A DNA stretch of 64,000 nucleotides from Cyanobacteria bacterium FACHB-63 (GCA_014695255.1 JACJNX010000034.1:81753-145752); one strand, 5' to 3'; positions 18,431-29,211 are shown, counted from the first letter of the stretch. A program made the numbers and translations. The notes: generated from the letters alone by a model not told the origin.

Positions 18431-19333
18431 CTTCTGTTCTCCTGACGACGAATTCAGCAGTGTTAGATACTTCCGAATCAACCCGATCGCGATCTCGGGC
18501 AGTTCGAGATGTGGGGTGAGCCGACCCTCCTCAATAGTCTCAGAACTTCGGATTGCAGACGGATTAATCTCGGCGAACCGCCGTCCCATCTCTGGATCGG
18601 TATATTCGGTTTTCTGTCCCCAAAGCAAAGCAGTTGGTGTTGTCAGCTTGGGAATGTACTGCGCCAAATCAAAGCTTAAGTCGCCGCGCACAAATGCGAG
18701 AGCGGCATATTCTGCATTTGGCTGCTGTGCGGATTGCAAATAAGCTTGAGCAATTTCGGGATAGACACGATCTCGATTCGCAAATTGCCGCTGCTCCAAA
18801 AATCCCCGAATTCCTGATTCTGTAGCTACTCCAGCACTATAGAAAAATCGATCGAGAATCGGAATTTTGATAATTTGAGCAAACAGATTCTCACTGTAAT
18901 TCCGTCCGAAGTCATTTAAGCCTGCCGCAGTAACAAGAATCAGCGATTTAAACAATTCGGGGTGTTCTACTGCGGCTCGAACCGTGAATGCTGCGGTCAA
19001 GCCGGATGCAATTACGGTAACTGGAGCATTGCAGGTTTGCTTGATAAACTCGACGATCGTTTGCACATAATCTTCGATGCGATAGTTGCGAGCGGGATGG
19101 GCTGACCGTCCCCATCCAATCAAGTCCGGTGCTAAAACCCGATAGTCAGCAGCAAAAGCCGGATAGACCTTTGACCACTCATACGCCGAGGAACCTCCGC
19201 CTAGAGCATGGAGGAATACTAATGGTTCTGAAGCGGAATTTTGGTTCCAAAGCTTTCCTTCGGCAGTGTAGTACACGATCTCACCGAGCGAGGTATTAAG
19301 CGATCGTGTTCCAAATCCAGGTGGTATAAACAT
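18101..19333 (-). CDS. Alpha/beta hydrolase fused to a small helical domain
   Basis: 410 residues from the ATG at 19333. Residues 1-301 are an alpha/beta hydrolase with the HALGGGSS oxyanion loop after the second strand. The elbow normally written GxSxG reads VIASGLTAAF, and a terminal His lies near LTPHLELPE. Residues 302-410 are a separate, helical Leu/Glu/Ala-rich domain (starting MPHRIQMNDLD). The start of that domain is an ATG at 18430 preceded by AGGAG with 8-base spacing, so it may also be made alone. Catalytic type is not assigned. Upstream in-frame ATG at 19366 is an alternative. Confidence 0.8.
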   Translation of the reverse strand: MFIPPGFGTRSLNTSLGEIVYYTAEGKLWNQNSASEPLVFLHALGGGSSAYEWSKVYPAFAADYRVLAPDLIGWGRSAHPARNYRIEDYVQTIVEFIKQTCNAPVTVIASGLTAAFTVRAAVEHPELFKSLILVTAAGLNDFGRNYSENLFAQIIKIPILDRFFYSAGVATESGIRGFLEQRQFANRDRVYPEIAQAYLQSAQQPNAEYAALAFVRGDLSFDLAQYIPKLTTPTALLWGQKTEYTDPEMGRRFAEINPSAIRSSETIEEGRLTPHLELPEIAIGLIRKYLTLLNSSSGEQKMPHRIQMNDLDSTLNLLQQNLTAADPAAAIALIERWEIQLQDTPLFGKLSELKRAILEGRTTAIAAMLEELGEATCATVAQEQEAAKVDQLGQTLAQAGRSLHNDLTTP

Positions 19334-19489
19334 AAAAATGACCCCCGACTTGATTTGGTGCAGCATTAATAATGCTATTTCTGCTGTAGAACAGAATCAG
19401 TCTCAGGGTCAGATTCGATTAGTTGTAATCTTGTTAAATAATTTGGTGAGATAGCGCCCTGAAGAAATACTGTATTTTTTTGCGTAATG

Positions 19490-19981
19490 CTACTTTTTGG
19501 CTTTCTGAGTGAGAGGCATCAACCACCAAATCACGCCAATCGTGCACCCAATGAGGATAGCAGCAACCGTTGACCAGGGCTGCCCAACCACTTCATTCAT
19601 CACTAATTGCGTTGTAGAAATCAACGCGATCGAAAGCGCGATCGTTCCTACGATAATGATTCGCGTCGATAGCCGTTTAAATCGTCCCCGATGCCTCAAA
19701 GGTCTTCTAATTCGATGCTGTGCGGCTGGCGCACTAAAGCAGACTAAACTTGCGATCGCGCCAATAAACGCAACAATATAGACCCACTTCTCAAACGCTG
19801 CAATCTTAGAAAATCCCTCACTAAACGGAAGCAAGATGAGAAATCCAGTCAATATCTGACTTCCCTGTTGCAAGACTCGCAATTCCTGCAACATCTCGTT
19901 CAGGCTTTGCTCGTCATGCTCACCAGGGTTGATTGAAGTTAATGAATCTTGGGCAATAAGCGATGTAGTCTGTTGTGTCAC
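19490..19981 (-). CDS. DUF6328 family membrane protein
   Basis: 163 residues with four hydrophobic segments (about 44-60, 65-83, 108-127 and 136-153). An N-terminal soluble part contains LNEMLQELRVLQQGSQILTGF, and FSAPAAQHRIRRPLRHRGR follows the second helix; these match the DUF6328 pattern as I recall it. Function unknown. It is monocistronic, with the hydrolase gene downstream on the same strand. Confidence 0.75.
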   Translation of the reverse strand: MTQQTTSLIAQDSLTSINPGEHDEQSLNEMLQELRVLQQGSQILTGFLILLPFSEGFSKIAAFEKWVYIVAFIGAIASLVCFSAPAAQHRIRRPLRHRGRFKRLSTRIIIVGTIALSIALISTTQLVMNEVVGQPWSTVAAILIGCTIGVIWWLMPLTQKAKK

Positions 19982-20320
19982 TGAGTCTGTCCTCTCGCTT
20001 GCAAGCTGTGAGCCTAAAATTTGAGTTCACAGGGTAAAGTATAAATTAAGAGTAGATTAAAGAAATGATTTGGCGTGTCTTGCGGTAGATAGACTTCGCG
20101 AATTCAAACCACTCCCCGTAGTAACTATTCAAAGCTAAGGATTCAAAAGCCAAGAAATTAGTCGCTCGACTGAATAGAATCATCTGGGTTGAAGGCGGCG
20201 ATCGTCTTACACAATTCATCCTGCAATTCCCTCTGAATCAGCAAGCCTGACTCTGTGGCGCGTCTTTACCCAGATCTGTCGCGAGGATTTAGAGATTTCG
20301 CATAAAGCTTACTTTGCAAT
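19982..20320. other. Intergenic region, nothing recognised
   Basis: About 340 bp between the DUF6328 start and the ndhB terminator. It is AT-rich near 20040-20070, with no long open frame and no RNA gene that I recognise. It presumably holds the promoter of the DUF6328 gene. Confidence 0.5.
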
Positions 20321-20352
20321 AAAAAAGCCGACTGATTTCAATCAGTCGGCTT
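20321..20352 (-). terminator. Intrinsic terminator of ndhB
   Basis: An 11-bp perfect stem AAGCCGACTGA / TCAGTCGGCTT with a 6-base loop. On the minus strand the stem is followed by a run of T (plus-strand A at 20321-20326). It starts 19 bp past the ndhB stop. Confidence 0.9.
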
Positions 20353-20370
20353 CCTAAATTTCGCCTAAAC

Positions 20371-21954
20371 CTAACCTCGAATTTTAGCTTGAACCAGTTC
20401 AGCCGTTTCTTGAGGCTGTGCCGCGATCGGTTGGCTCTTCACGACTGCTTGCTGCAAGAGCGGCGATCTTACGACCGAATCATTTGCCAGCGTAAACAGA
20501 GGATTCGAGAGAATACCCGCGATCGAAGTTGCAATCAGGGTCAGAATCAAACCGACTTGCAGCGGACGCAACCCAGGAAGATTCCAGACGATCGGCGGAT
20601 AGTTTTTGACCACGTCCGACATTTCTTGCGGCTCTTTCACGACCATCATCTTCACCACTCGGATGTAGTAGTAAATCGAGATCACGCTCGTCACCAAGCC
20701 CAAAATCACCAGCGTATAAGCTCCCGCTTGCCAAGCTGCCCAGAATAAATACAGCTTACCGAAGAAGCCTGCCAAGGGAGGAATCCCGCCGAGTGAAAGC
20801 AAACACACGCTTAACGCCAAAGTCAGCAATGGATCTTTCTGATACAAGCCGGAATATTCGCTGATTTGGTCGGTTCCAGTCCGCAGCGAGAACAGAATGA
20901 TGCAGGTGAACGCACCCAAGTTCATGAACAGGTAAATCATCAGATAGAACAGCATACTGGCATAACCAGCATCTGAGCCGATCACTAGCCCGATCATCAC
21001 AAAGCCTGCTTGACCGATCGACGAATACGCCAGCAGTCGCTTCATGCTGGTTTGCGCCAGAGCGACCACGTTTCCAAGCACCATACTCAGAATCGCCAGC
21101 GTCGTCATCACCAAATGCCACTGATCTGTAACTTGTGGGAATGCCGTCACCAGCAAACGAATCGCCAGACCGAATCCAGCCGCTTTTGAACCAACCGACA
21201 GGAACGCGACCACCGGAGTGGGCGAACCTTCATAAACATCCGGTGTCCACTGGTGGAACGGAACGGCTGCAATCTTGAAGGCAATACCCGCGATCGCAAA
21301 TACCAGCGCAATCACCAGCCCGATCGACTGATCTAACCCTGCGGCTGAGATTTGTTGTGCGATCGTCGAGAGTTGAGTTTCACCGCCCGACAGTCCGTAC
21401 AGCAGTGATGCACCGTAGAGGAAAATCGCCGAACTCGATGCGCCAATCAAGAGATATTTCAGCGCGGCTTCGTTCGATCGCGGATCGCGTTTGGTGTAGC
21501 CCGTCAATAAATAAGACGAGATACTGAGCGTTTCTAGCGACACATACACCGAAACCAATTCATCCGAGCCACAGAGGAACATTCCGCCCAGCGTCGCCGT
21601 AAGCAAAATCGTGAGGAATTCAGCCAGTGCGGTTCCCGACTGCTCGACATAGCGCACTGACATCAGAATCGTGACGGCTGCCGAGAGCGCAACGATCCCC
21701 CGAAGCACGATGCTCAAGTCATCGCTATTAAATTCCCCCAAAAATCCAATTGGGGTGGGGCTATCCCAAAGCGTGAACAATGACCCTACCGCCGTCAGCA
21801 AACCGCCGATCGCAAAATAGGGTGTCCATTTTGAGGAATTTTGTCGCCCTACAATTAAGTCGCCCACAATGACGACCATGATGGTAGTGATCACGATCAC
21901 TTCTGGAAGGATCGTCCCAGCATTGAGCTGAGCCACGAGAGAAGCAAAATCCAT
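20371..21954 (-). CDS. ndhB: NAD(P)H-quinone oxidoreductase subunit 2 (NdhB)
   Basis: 527 residues and about 14 membrane helices, the antiporter-like NuoN/ND2 homologue of the thylakoid NDH-1 complex, which takes part in cyclic electron flow, respiration and CO2 uptake. Family sequences are seen in [20 protein letters not shown] (about 237-256) and in [17 protein letters not shown] (about 309-325). Length and N-terminus ([13 protein letters not shown]) match cyanobacterial NdhB, which is usually encoded alone as here. It is transcribed away from topA and has its own terminator. Confidence 0.96.
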   Translation of the reverse strand: MDFASLVAQLNAGTILPEVIVITTIMVVIVGDLIVGRQNSSKWTPYFAIGGLLTAVGSLFTLWDSPTPIGFLGEFNSDDLSIVLRGIVALSAAVTILMSVRYVEQSGTALAEFLTILLTATLGGMFLCGSDELVSVYVSLETLSISSYLLTGYTKRDPRSNEAALKYLLIGASSSAIFLYGASLLYGLSGGETQLSTIAQQISAAGLDQSIGLVIALVFAIAGIAFKIAAVPFHQWTPDVYEGSPTPVVAFLSVGSKAAGFGLAIRLLVTAFPQVTDQWHLVMTTLAILSMVLGNVVALAQTSMKRLLAYSSIGQAGFVMIGLVIGSDAGYASMLFYLMIYLFMNLGAFTCIILFSLRTGTDQISEYSGLYQKDPLLTLALSVCLLSLGGIPPLAGFFGKLYLFWAAWQAGAYTLVILGLVTSVISIYYYIRVVKMMVVKEPQEMSDVVKNYPPIVWNLPGLRPLQVGLILTLIATSIAGILSNPLFTLANDSVVRSPLLQQAVVKSQPIAAQPQETAELVQAKIRG

Positions 21955-22456
21955 AGCACGAAGTCCGTAGGAGCAGGAATTAACAAAAATTTATGCTAGG
22001 CGCACTTTCATTTGAGTCAAGCGAATACTTCGCCTTCTAGGGATTCTATCGTGCAACGGCTGCCTCGTTCTCGTTGAATCTCGCTTCTCTGGTGCATCTT
22101 GTAATTGGGATCGTTATGATTCACCCATCAAGTGTGATCTATATTGATCAAGCAACTGCCGTCAGAATGAGTTTCCGCCAAAAGATAGACGATCGACGAT
22201 CTATCGTCTACAGTCATAGACTTAGATGTTTGTGACAGTTATTTCGACTGGTCTATTTCTTCTTCTGGATTTGGAACATTTTCTGGTGAATCAAATTGAG
22301 CAGTTGGGTATGGTTATAAGTTAGAGGCAAGTGGCATCACGGCTGCTATACGCCTCAAGCGTGGTTTTCCGTACCCCACGATCGATCAAAGTGAGTGATA
22401 TTGGTATCAATACGCCCTGATTCTTGTTGAACAGCGATTTCTAGTTAGACAGACTC
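21955..22456. promoter_or_regulatory. Divergent upstream region of ndhB and topA
   Basis: 502 bp with no coding frame. A stem-loop with arms TAGACGAT (22186-22193) and ATCGTCTA (22203-22210) is the clearest structure. Promoters for both genes must lie here, but I cannot place boxes with confidence. Confidence 0.45.
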
Positions 22457-25168
22457 ATGCCAACTCTTGTCATTGTCGAATCTCCGACGAAAGCCCGTAC
22501 CATTCGCAACTACTTGCCTCGCGGCTACCGCGTTGAGGCATCGATGGGACATGTGCGCGATCTCCCTCAATCCACAAGCGATGTCCCCGATTCGATTACC
22601 GATAAACGGGTACGGGAACTCGGCGTCAATATTGAGGCAGGCTTTGAGCCAATTTATCTTATTCCAAAGGATAAATCGAAAGTCGTCAAGACCTTAAAAG
22701 ATGCGCTGAAAGAAGCGGATGAATTGGTGCTAGCAACTGACGAAGACCGCGAGGGTGAAAGTATTAGCTGGCACTTGCTCCAGCTTCTCAAGCCGAAAGT
22801 GCCCGTCAAGCGCATGGTGTTCCACGAAATCACCGAAGACGCGATCAAGCGGGCGATCGATAACTGCCGCGATATCGATGTGAGATTAGTCCGCGCTCAG
22901 GAAACGCGCCGGATTCTCGATCGCTTGGTCGGCTACACGCTGTCGCCGCTGCTCTGGAAGAAGATTGCCTATGGTCTGTCTGCCGGTCGGGTGCAGTCGG
23001 TTGCCGTGCGGCTGCTAGTGAATCGGGAGCGTCAACGCCGCGCCTTCCGCAAAGGGACGTATTGGGATTTAAAGGCACTCTTGGCGGTGGATGCCGCTCC
23101 GAAACAAGAATTTGAAGCGAAGCTCGTTACATTAGCGGGACGAAAAATCGCGACGGGTGCGGATTTTGATGAATCGACCGGGCAAATTGCCGCAGGTCGA
23201 AACGTCGTATTGTTGAGCGAAGAAGAAGCAAGAGCCTTACACGCCCGATTAGACGGCAAAGTTTGGACGGTTTCGGATCTAGAAGAACGTCCGGTTACTC
23301 GGAAACCTTCGCCTCCGTTTACGACTTCGACGCTGCAACAAGAAGCGAACCGTAAATTAGGCTTATCGGCGCGGGATACGATGCGGACGGCGCAGAGCCT
23401 ATACGAGCAAGGCTACATTACTTATATGCGGACGGACTCGGTGCATTTATCGCAGCAAGCGATCGCCGCTGCCCGCAGTTGTGTTGAAGCGATGTACGGA
23501 ACCGATTACCTCAGCCCCCAACCGCGCCAATACACCACTAAGAGCAAAGGTGCACAGGAGGCACACGAAGCGATTCGTCCCGCAGGAAGTACCTTCCGCA
23601 CTCCGAGAGAAAGTGGACTAAGAGAGCGCGAATTAAAACTGTACGACTTGATTTGGAAGCGAACCGTTGCGTCTCAAATGGCAGAAGCACGCCAAACCCA
23701 GGTGACGGCGCAGATTCAGGTTGAAGATGCCGGATTTAGAGCGAGCGGCAAGCGGATCGATTTTCCAGGATTCTTCCGGGCGTATGTGGAGGGATCAGAC
23801 GATCCGAACGCCGCGATCGAGAACCAAGAAATCATTCTGCCGCCGATGCGGGCTGGCGACCATCCCAAGTGCAATCAATTAGAAGCGATCGGGCATGAAA
23901 CCCAACCGCCCGCCCGTTTTACCGAAGCTTCTCTCGTCAAAATGCTAGAAAGTGAAGGGATTGGACGGCCTTCGACCTACGCCAGCATTATTGGCACGAT
24001 TACCGATGAACGTAAAGGCTATGCTCAACTGGTCGGAAATACTCTCGTTCCAACCTTTACAGCATTTGCGGTCGTAGATTTGCTTGAAAAGCATTTTCCG
24101 GACATTGTAGATCTGCGGTTTACGTCCAAAATGGAGCAAACCTTAGATGACATTGCCACGGGTGAAGTCGATTGGCTGCCGTATTTGAAGCAGTTTTATC
24201 TTGGGGATCAAGGGCTTGAAACTCAGGTCAAAGAGCGCGACAGCAACATCGACCCTAAAGAAGCACGAACGATTCATCTTGATGATCTAGAAACAAAAAT
24301 TCGGATTAGCCGCACCGGAGCGTACATTGAATCCGAGAACGGCAACATCAATTTGCCGAAAGATATGCCACCTGCGGATCTTAACCCCGAACAGGTTGAG
24401 GTCTTGCTGAAAGGTCCGAAAGTGCTGGGGTATCATCCCGAATCTGGAGAGCCAATTTACGTCAAGCTGGGTCCTTACGGGCATTATATTCAGCTTGGCG
24501 ATAAAACCGACGAGAATCCAAAACCAAAGAATGTCTCGATTCCGCCGAAGGTGAAGCCCGAAGACGTGACTCTGGACATGGCGGTTGGATTACTGTCGTT
24601 GCCTCGAACATTGGGTGTTCACCCAGAAACGGAGCGGAAAATTCAAGCCGCGATCGGTCGCTTTGGTCCCTACATCGTGCATGATCTGGGCAAAGACGAA
24701 GAAGGCAAAGCGCAGAAAGACTATCGATCGCTTAAAGCAGGCGATGATGTGACGACAATTACGCTTGATCGAGCTTTACAACTGTTTGCAGAACCGAAAG
24801 CTGTTCGCGGCAAACGCGGTACTGCTACCCCCCTTCGAGAGTTAGGCGCACATCCCGACGATGGAGAACCTGTCAACATCTACAACGGACCTTATGGTGC
24901 TTACCTCAAACATGGCAAAGTGAACGCCTCACTGCCTGAGGGTCAGACGGTTGAGGACATCACGATGGATGTAGCGGTTCAAGCGTTAGCGGCAAAAGCT
25001 GGCACGAAGAAAACTACCAAGTCTAAGAAGACCACAACCACGAAAACCACTGCGAAGAAAACGGCGGCTAAGAGTTCGACGAAAACTGCGGCAAAGCGAT
25101 CGACGACGAAAGCGGCAGCGGCGAAAAAATCGACAGGTACAAGCAAGCGCGTTAAGGCAAATGACTAA
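22457..25168 (+). CDS. topA: DNA topoisomerase I
   Basis: Type IA topoisomerase that relaxes negative supercoils by transient single-strand cleavage. 903 residues. An N-terminal TOPRIM domain ([10 protein letters not shown] at 4-13; metal site ATDEDREGE near 95) is followed by the cleavage domain with catalytic Tyr323 in [10 protein letters not shown]. Three C-terminal repeats (about 600-835) with patterns like [10 protein letters not shown] and [10 protein letters not shown] replace zinc fingers. The last about 60 residues are a Lys/Thr/Ala-rich basic tail resembling histone H1 ends, probably for DNA contact. It converges with brkB, sharing an inverted repeat. Confidence 0.96.
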   Translation: MPTLVIVESPTKARTIRNYLPRGYRVEASMGHVRDLPQSTSDVPDSITDKRVRELGVNIEAGFEPIYLIPKDKSKVVKTLKDALKEADELVLATDEDREGESISWHLLQLLKPKVPVKRMVFHEITEDAIKRAIDNCRDIDVRLVRAQETRRILDRLVGYTLSPLLWKKIAYGLSAGRVQSVAVRLLVNRERQRRAFRKGTYWDLKALLAVDAAPKQEFEAKLVTLAGRKIATGADFDESTGQIAAGRNVVLLSEEEARALHARLDGKVWTVSDLEERPVTRKPSPPFTTSTLQQEANRKLGLSARDTMRTAQSLYEQGYITYMRTDSVHLSQQAIAAARSCVEAMYGTDYLSPQPRQYTTKSKGAQEAHEAIRPAGSTFRTPRESGLRERELKLYDLIWKRTVASQMAEARQTQVTAQIQVEDAGFRASGKRIDFPGFFRAYVEGSDDPNAAIENQEIILPPMRAGDHPKCNQLEAIGHETQPPARFTEASLVKMLESEGIGRPSTYASIIGTITDERKGYAQLVGNTLVPTFTAFAVVDLLEKHFPDIVDLRFTSKMEQTLDDIATGEVDWLPYLKQFYLGDQGLETQVKERDSNIDPKEARTIHLDDLETKIRISRTGAYIESENGNINLPKDMPPADLNPEQVEVLLKGPKVLGYHPESGEPIYVKLGPYGHYIQLGDKTDENPKPKNVSIPPKVKPEDVTLDMAVGLLSLPRTLGVHPETERKIQAAIGRFGPYIVHDLGKDEEGKAQKDYRSLKAGDDVTTITLDRALQLFAEPKAVRGKRGTATPLRELGAHPDDGEPVNIYNGPYGAYLKHGKVNASLPEGQTVEDITMDVAVQALAAKAGTKKTTKSKKTTTTKTTAKKTAAKSSTKTAAKRSTTKAAAAKKSTGTSKRVKAND

Positions 25169-25173
25169 TCCAC

Positions 25174-25221
25174 AGTTGGAGAAGCTAATGCGATGATTTT
25201 TTCTGCATGGCTTCTCCAACT
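25174..25221. terminator. Inverted repeat between convergent topA and brkB
   Basis: AGTTGGAGAAGC (25174-25185) and GCTTCTCCAACT (25210-25221) are perfect 12-bp arms around 24 bases that include a T-run. The right arm lies inside the last codons of the brkB gene. It could end transcription from both sides; the long loop makes it a weaker case than a standard terminator. Confidence 0.5.
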
Positions 25222-26087
25222 ACAGCATTCACTAAACCGCCTAACAGCATCACAAACGCGCTGAGGTAAAGCCAGAGCAGCAAAACAATCACAGCCCCGA
25301 TCGCGCCGTACACTTGGCTGAAATTCCCAACTTGAGCCACATAAAACCGCAGCAATCCAGACAGCATTGCCCAGAGTAACGCGGCTAGAATTGCTCCCGG
25401 CAGAATTGGTGTTCCATGCTGCCACTGGCTCGTCCCAAACCGATAAATAAAGCTCAGCGCTAACGCCAGAATCACTAATGCGATCGGTAAGCTCAAATGG
25501 TGCCAGAGGTGAAATACGCTATGGGCAAACCCGCCACTGTTAAAGGCGACAATCTGGACTGCAACATCGCTAATCACGACAATCAGCAGCGCAGCCACAA
25601 GCAGCAAAACTGTTCCTAGTGCTAAAGCGAGTGCGACTAATTTCGCCTGCCAAAACGGTCGCACTCGTTGACGCGGAATCCGATAGATCTGATCTAAAGC
25701 TGCCATTGTTGAACCTGTCACGCTCGAAGACACCCAGATTGCCGCTAAGAAACTGAGCGAGAATAACTCCTGATTGCTTCTTGCTTGTAGATATTTCAGT
25801 GATCCCCGAATGAGGGTGACTGCTTGTTCCGGAATGACTTGATTCAGTTGGTTAGTTAGGGTGCGGAAATTGGCTTCGGAAAGCTCGAACAGCCCGATCG
25901 CGCTCAAGACAGCGAGTGCCGCTGGAAACAGTGCAAAAATCGCATTGTAAGCAATTTCAGCCGAGAGTCCGGGTAAGCGATGTTGAGCAGCCCGTCGAAT
26001 AACGACTGCCACCGTTTTGAAGTTAAGGTACTTGAGGAATTGAAAAAAGCGGATTATCAGAGCTAAACCGGACAGGCGTTTCAGCAT
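25185..26087 (-). CDS. YihY/BrkB family membrane protein
   Basis: 300 residues with six membrane segments, the fold formerly misnamed ribonuclease BN. Conserved patterns are RLPGLSAEIAYNAIFALFPA (about 38-57) and the late GAIGAVIVLLLWLYLSAFVML (about 258-278). Likely an inner-membrane transporter or permease; the physiological substrate is not established for the family. It lies 64 bp downstream of the 576-residue membrane protein gene on the same strand, so it may be the last gene of that operon. Confidence 0.9.
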   Translation of the reverse strand: MLKRLSGLALIIRFFQFLKYLNFKTVAVVIRRAAQHRLPGLSAEIAYNAIFALFPAALAVLSAIGLFELSEANFRTLTNQLNQVIPEQAVTLIRGSLKYLQARSNQELFSLSFLAAIWVSSSVTGSTMAALDQIYRIPRQRVRPFWQAKLVALALALGTVLLLVAALLIVVISDVAVQIVAFNSGGFAHSVFHLWHHLSLPIALVILALALSFIYRFGTSQWQHGTPILPGAILAALLWAMLSGLLRFYVAQVGNFSQVYGAIGAVIVLLLWLYLSAFVMLLGGLVNAVVGEAMQKKSSH

Positions 26088-26150
26088 TGTGAATCGGTGA
26101 CATTCTCGCGAATCCTAGCAGTTTAGCCAATGCAACCGGAAAACGCTGTA

Positions 26151-27881
26151 TCAGAGGCGTGAAAAATTAGTGATACAGGCTGTATCTAAAAGCGTGAATT
26201 GCGGTGTGTTGAAGACTGAGCAGCGTGTGAGTTGACTGAGGGCAGGCGTTTTTCCTTGCTGTAGATTGGTAAGCGCGATCGAATATGCAGGCTGAAAGCT
26301 TTGCAGCCAGGTTGCATCCGTTAGATATTTAGGTGTGAAAGAGGATTGCTCGATTAACCAAAACTTGATGTTGTAGCGGTCGATCGCTTGTTTTGCCAAA
26401 GTTAAATCTGAACTATATTGCGCCTGCAACACATCAATAATCCGCTGGCGAATTTGACGGTAATAACCTAGATGAAACGGAAGTGAATGTTCTCTGCTAA
26501 ATAAAACAGAGCGTTGAGCAAAGGTTGAAATATTGTTCGCTTCGTCGGAAAGCGTTGCGATTAAGGCATCTTTGGGCTGAGTTTGCAGAAATTGGTAGAG
26601 CGGGGCAGTTCCGACCCGGAAGTTTGTGCTGGGAAAGCCTCGCGAGAACTGAGGATAGAACACTAGCACAATGCCGATCGCGCTAATCAAACTGAATCTT
26701 ACACCCAGCGCCATCCATCGCTGCCGGATCGCTAAACTTTCACAGGCTCGAAGGGCGGTATCAACTAGAACAGTGAGCGTAATTCCGGCTGCGATCACCA
26801 ATACAATTCGGAAACTGTGCGCTGTGTATCTTGTGGGAAAAAATAGCCTGAGCAACAAGAGATGAGCCGCAACATATAGCCCTAATGAAACCCAAACGAT
26901 TTGCGGTAAAACTGCGATTTTGCGATCGATTTGTTGTACCAGCGGAAATCTTGAGGGATATCGCATCAAAATCGGCAGTAATAATCCAAGCCAGATGAAC
27001 GGAGGCATCAGGGGCGGAATGATTCCGCTGTGTTCGCCAAATAGCCAAAAGACCCAGGGATTCGGATTGAAGAAGGGATGTCTTCCTCCTGGATATAGTT
27101 CTGGCAACGTTAGGGCTTGCGATCGCGTGATCACAGGCGCAAATTCTGCAGAAGAAATCGCATAAGGCACAAGTGCGATCGCGCTGAATCCGATGCAAAT
27201 CCCAACGAATTTAAGTTGGTCAAGACGAAGTTTTCTAGATTCCCAATTCCATAGTCTCAGACATAGAAGCGCGATCGTAATCAGCACCAAAGGTGGATAA
27301 ATTAATGCTTGTAAAACTAACGTGATTAGAATACCGAGTCTTTGATTACGAATCAAATAATATAAAAACGCTAAGAATAACGGTGTGACAAATGCTCTAG
27401 GAGTCGCAGAATTCAAATCATCTCGAAACCATAGACTTTGATTCAAGATTAGTGTAGCGATGAATCCGGTAATAGCAAATGGAAACAATCGTAAGCAGAG
27501 AGCAAAGCTATACAGGGTTGCGATTAATCCAAGCGCGATCGGAAGCACTTTACTCAACCAAAGTGGCTGCACTCCAAACATCGCCATCACCTGATAAATG
27601 GCTGCATATCCGGGTGGAGTAATTGATTTGAAATACTGAGCGATTAGATCATTGGGTAGCAGCGTTGGATCAATAAAGCGCTGCATCCAAAACACATATT
27701 CTCTTGCATCATCCTGCACCACAAAATCGGCTCGAAATGCTTTCTGTAGCGCAAGAATGCCGTAATAAAGGGCAAAAACGAGACTCAGACCGAGCCAGAG
27801 GGCAATCGCACGAAACTTCTTCGTAGGATTGTTCTCTGGCTCGATCGGAGTCATCAGAAATTGATGTGCCCTGGTGAGCAT
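26151..27881 (-). CDS. Polytopic membrane protein, GT-C glycosyltransferase-like
   Basis: 576 residues with about ten hydrophobic segments and a soluble C-terminal region (about 430-570). The first extracytoplasmic loop has FVVQDDAREYVFWMQRF (about 54-70), an acidic pair placed like the catalytic loop of GT-C sugar transferases, followed by a proline motif SITPPGYAAIY. I infer a lipid-linked sugar transferase or a related envelope enzyme, without a defined family. It starts 2 bp after the tldE-like gene stop, so it is translationally linked to the TldD/TldE pair. Confidence 0.7.
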   Translation of the reverse strand: MLTRAHQFLMTPIEPENNPTKKFRAIALWLGLSLVFALYYGILALQKAFRADFVVQDDAREYVFWMQRFIDPTLLPNDLIAQYFKSITPPGYAAIYQVMAMFGVQPLWLSKVLPIALGLIATLYSFALCLRLFPFAITGFIATLILNQSLWFRDDLNSATPRAFVTPLFLAFLYYLIRNQRLGILITLVLQALIYPPLVLITIALLCLRLWNWESRKLRLDQLKFVGICIGFSAIALVPYAISSAEFAPVITRSQALTLPELYPGGRHPFFNPNPWVFWLFGEHSGIIPPLMPPFIWLGLLLPILMRYPSRFPLVQQIDRKIAVLPQIVWVSLGLYVAAHLLLLRLFFPTRYTAHSFRIVLVIAAGITLTVLVDTALRACESLAIRQRWMALGVRFSLISAIGIVLVFYPQFSRGFPSTNFRVGTAPLYQFLQTQPKDALIATLSDEANNISTFAQRSVLFSREHSLPFHLGYYRQIRQRIIDVLQAQYSSDLTLAKQAIDRYNIKFWLIEQSSFTPKYLTDATWLQSFQPAYSIALTNLQQGKTPALSQLTRCSVFNTPQFTLLDTACITNFSRL

Positions 27882-27883
27882 GA

Positions 27884-29209
27884 TTAAAGCGTATAAGTGA
27901 AGTTCTCCACGAGCATACCAGGAACGTGAACTCCGCCTAAATTCCGATGTCCGTAGGTTCCGACTTCAGGAACGAACTCCTGAAAATTGGTTAATGCGAT
28001 CAGGTTCTCGCCCCAGAACTGATACAGACTATCATCGAATCTGAGATTCTCGATCGGCGCAACAATCTCGCCATTTTCCACCCAGAAGCAAGCGTACCGA
28101 GTCATTCCAGTAATTCGACCCGTGGGACGATCGCTCCAGTTGAGATAGTGCAAATTCGAGAGATAAAGCCCTGTACCGAGTTCTGCCAGAATTCGATCGT
28201 GGTCTAAGTCACCGGGGAGAATTTCGGGCGATCGTAGTCCTTCGCTCTCAGATGCGCCATTCGCTTCTAGTCCGTACTCCTTCGCGGTTCTGGAAGAAGT
28301 GAGCATATTAACCAGTTCACCAGATTCAATCAGCGAGAGTTCTAAGGGTGCAATTTCGCCAAGTTCATTAAATCGCGGCACTAAGCCTGATTTGAAGTTT
28401 TCTTTCAGCGTGAACCTGGGAGACAGCTTTTTCTCACCGCGCCGCATTGCACTAAAACAGCTTCCGCCTTGTTGATGAGATGCCTCACTAAGGCCACCCC
28501 ACGACAGCATCGAGGCGAGTTCTGCGATCGCAGCAGGGGCAAGATACGTGCGATATTGTCCGCGTTGAATCGGTTTGGGCGGTTGCGCCATGCGGCTTAA
28601 CTGCGATCGAGATTCTTCAATCCTCGCTTGATACGCCTCACCCTCCCAATCTGATCCGGCAAGTGTTCCCTTTACGGCTTGTCCATCTGGGGTAAACAGC
28701 GAATAATCGAGCGAATACGAATCCGTCGCAAACCAGTGTGTTTGCCCGACTGAATCAGCATAGGCACGAATCACCGATCCGGCTGCATAAATGCCCGTGA
28801 AATCAAGATCGGATACAACAGGCAGCAACGTTGAAACGACTGCTTCTGGATCAAGCAGTTGACCTGTGTGAACTTCACGACTGGTATGATTGCCCGTCGG
28901 AAGCACCAGATAAGGATTCTCTGGAAGCTGTGCGACTTCTTCACGCAGTGATGCGATCGCACGGATTGCTGTTTGTCGATCGTTGGCAAAATCGCCCGTA
29001 AACGGAAACTCTCGATAACTGCTGCGCTGATTGTGCATTAACACCAATTGCAGGTTGCCATCGTTGACGCTTCCAGTTTGGCGAACTTTGGCATGATTAA
29101 ATCGCGTGAACTGGCTTTGCTCACTATCTAGCGTCAGCGTGAATTGCTCATCGGGTTTTAACTGATTGCGGATATCCTCAACCAGTTGATTAAAGCTCTG
29201 TTCCAACAT
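27884..29209 (-). CDS. TldE/PmbA-type subunit of the TldD/TldE peptidase
   Basis: 441 residues. It is the non-catalytic partner type: sequence resembles TldD-family proteins (beta-rich C-terminal domain with TGRITGMTRYACFWVENGE, about 348-366) but no HExxxH is present. In other bacteria TldD and TldE form a heterodimeric metallopeptidase that unfolds and trims peptides such as microcin B17 precursors or CcdA. It follows the tldD-like gene by 2 bp. The physiological substrate here is unknown. Confidence 0.85.
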   Translation of the reverse strand: MLEQSFNQLVEDIRNQLKPDEQFTLTLDSEQSQFTRFNHAKVRQTGSVNDGNLQLVLMHNQRSSYREFPFTGDFANDRQTAIRAIASLREEVAQLPENPYLVLPTGNHTSREVHTGQLLDPEAVVSTLLPVVSDLDFTGIYAAGSVIRAYADSVGQTHWFATDSYSLDYSLFTPDGQAVKGTLAGSDWEGEAYQARIEESRSQLSRMAQPPKPIQRGQYRTYLAPAAIAELASMLSWGGLSEASHQQGGSCFSAMRRGEKKLSPRFTLKENFKSGLVPRFNELGEIAPLELSLIESGELVNMLTSSRTAKEYGLEANGASESEGLRSPEILPGDLDHDRILAELGTGLYLSNLHYLNWSDRPTGRITGMTRYACFWVENGEIVAPIENLRFDDSLYQFWGENLIALTNFQEFVPEVGTYGHRNLGGVHVPGMLVENFTYTL

Positions 29210-29211
29210 TA

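Noticed and set aside
26761..27198. 145-residue minus-strand frame inside the membrane protein gene
   Set aside because: Shadow frame: low-complexity basic residues without a start signal, while the main frame shows membrane helices and codon bias.
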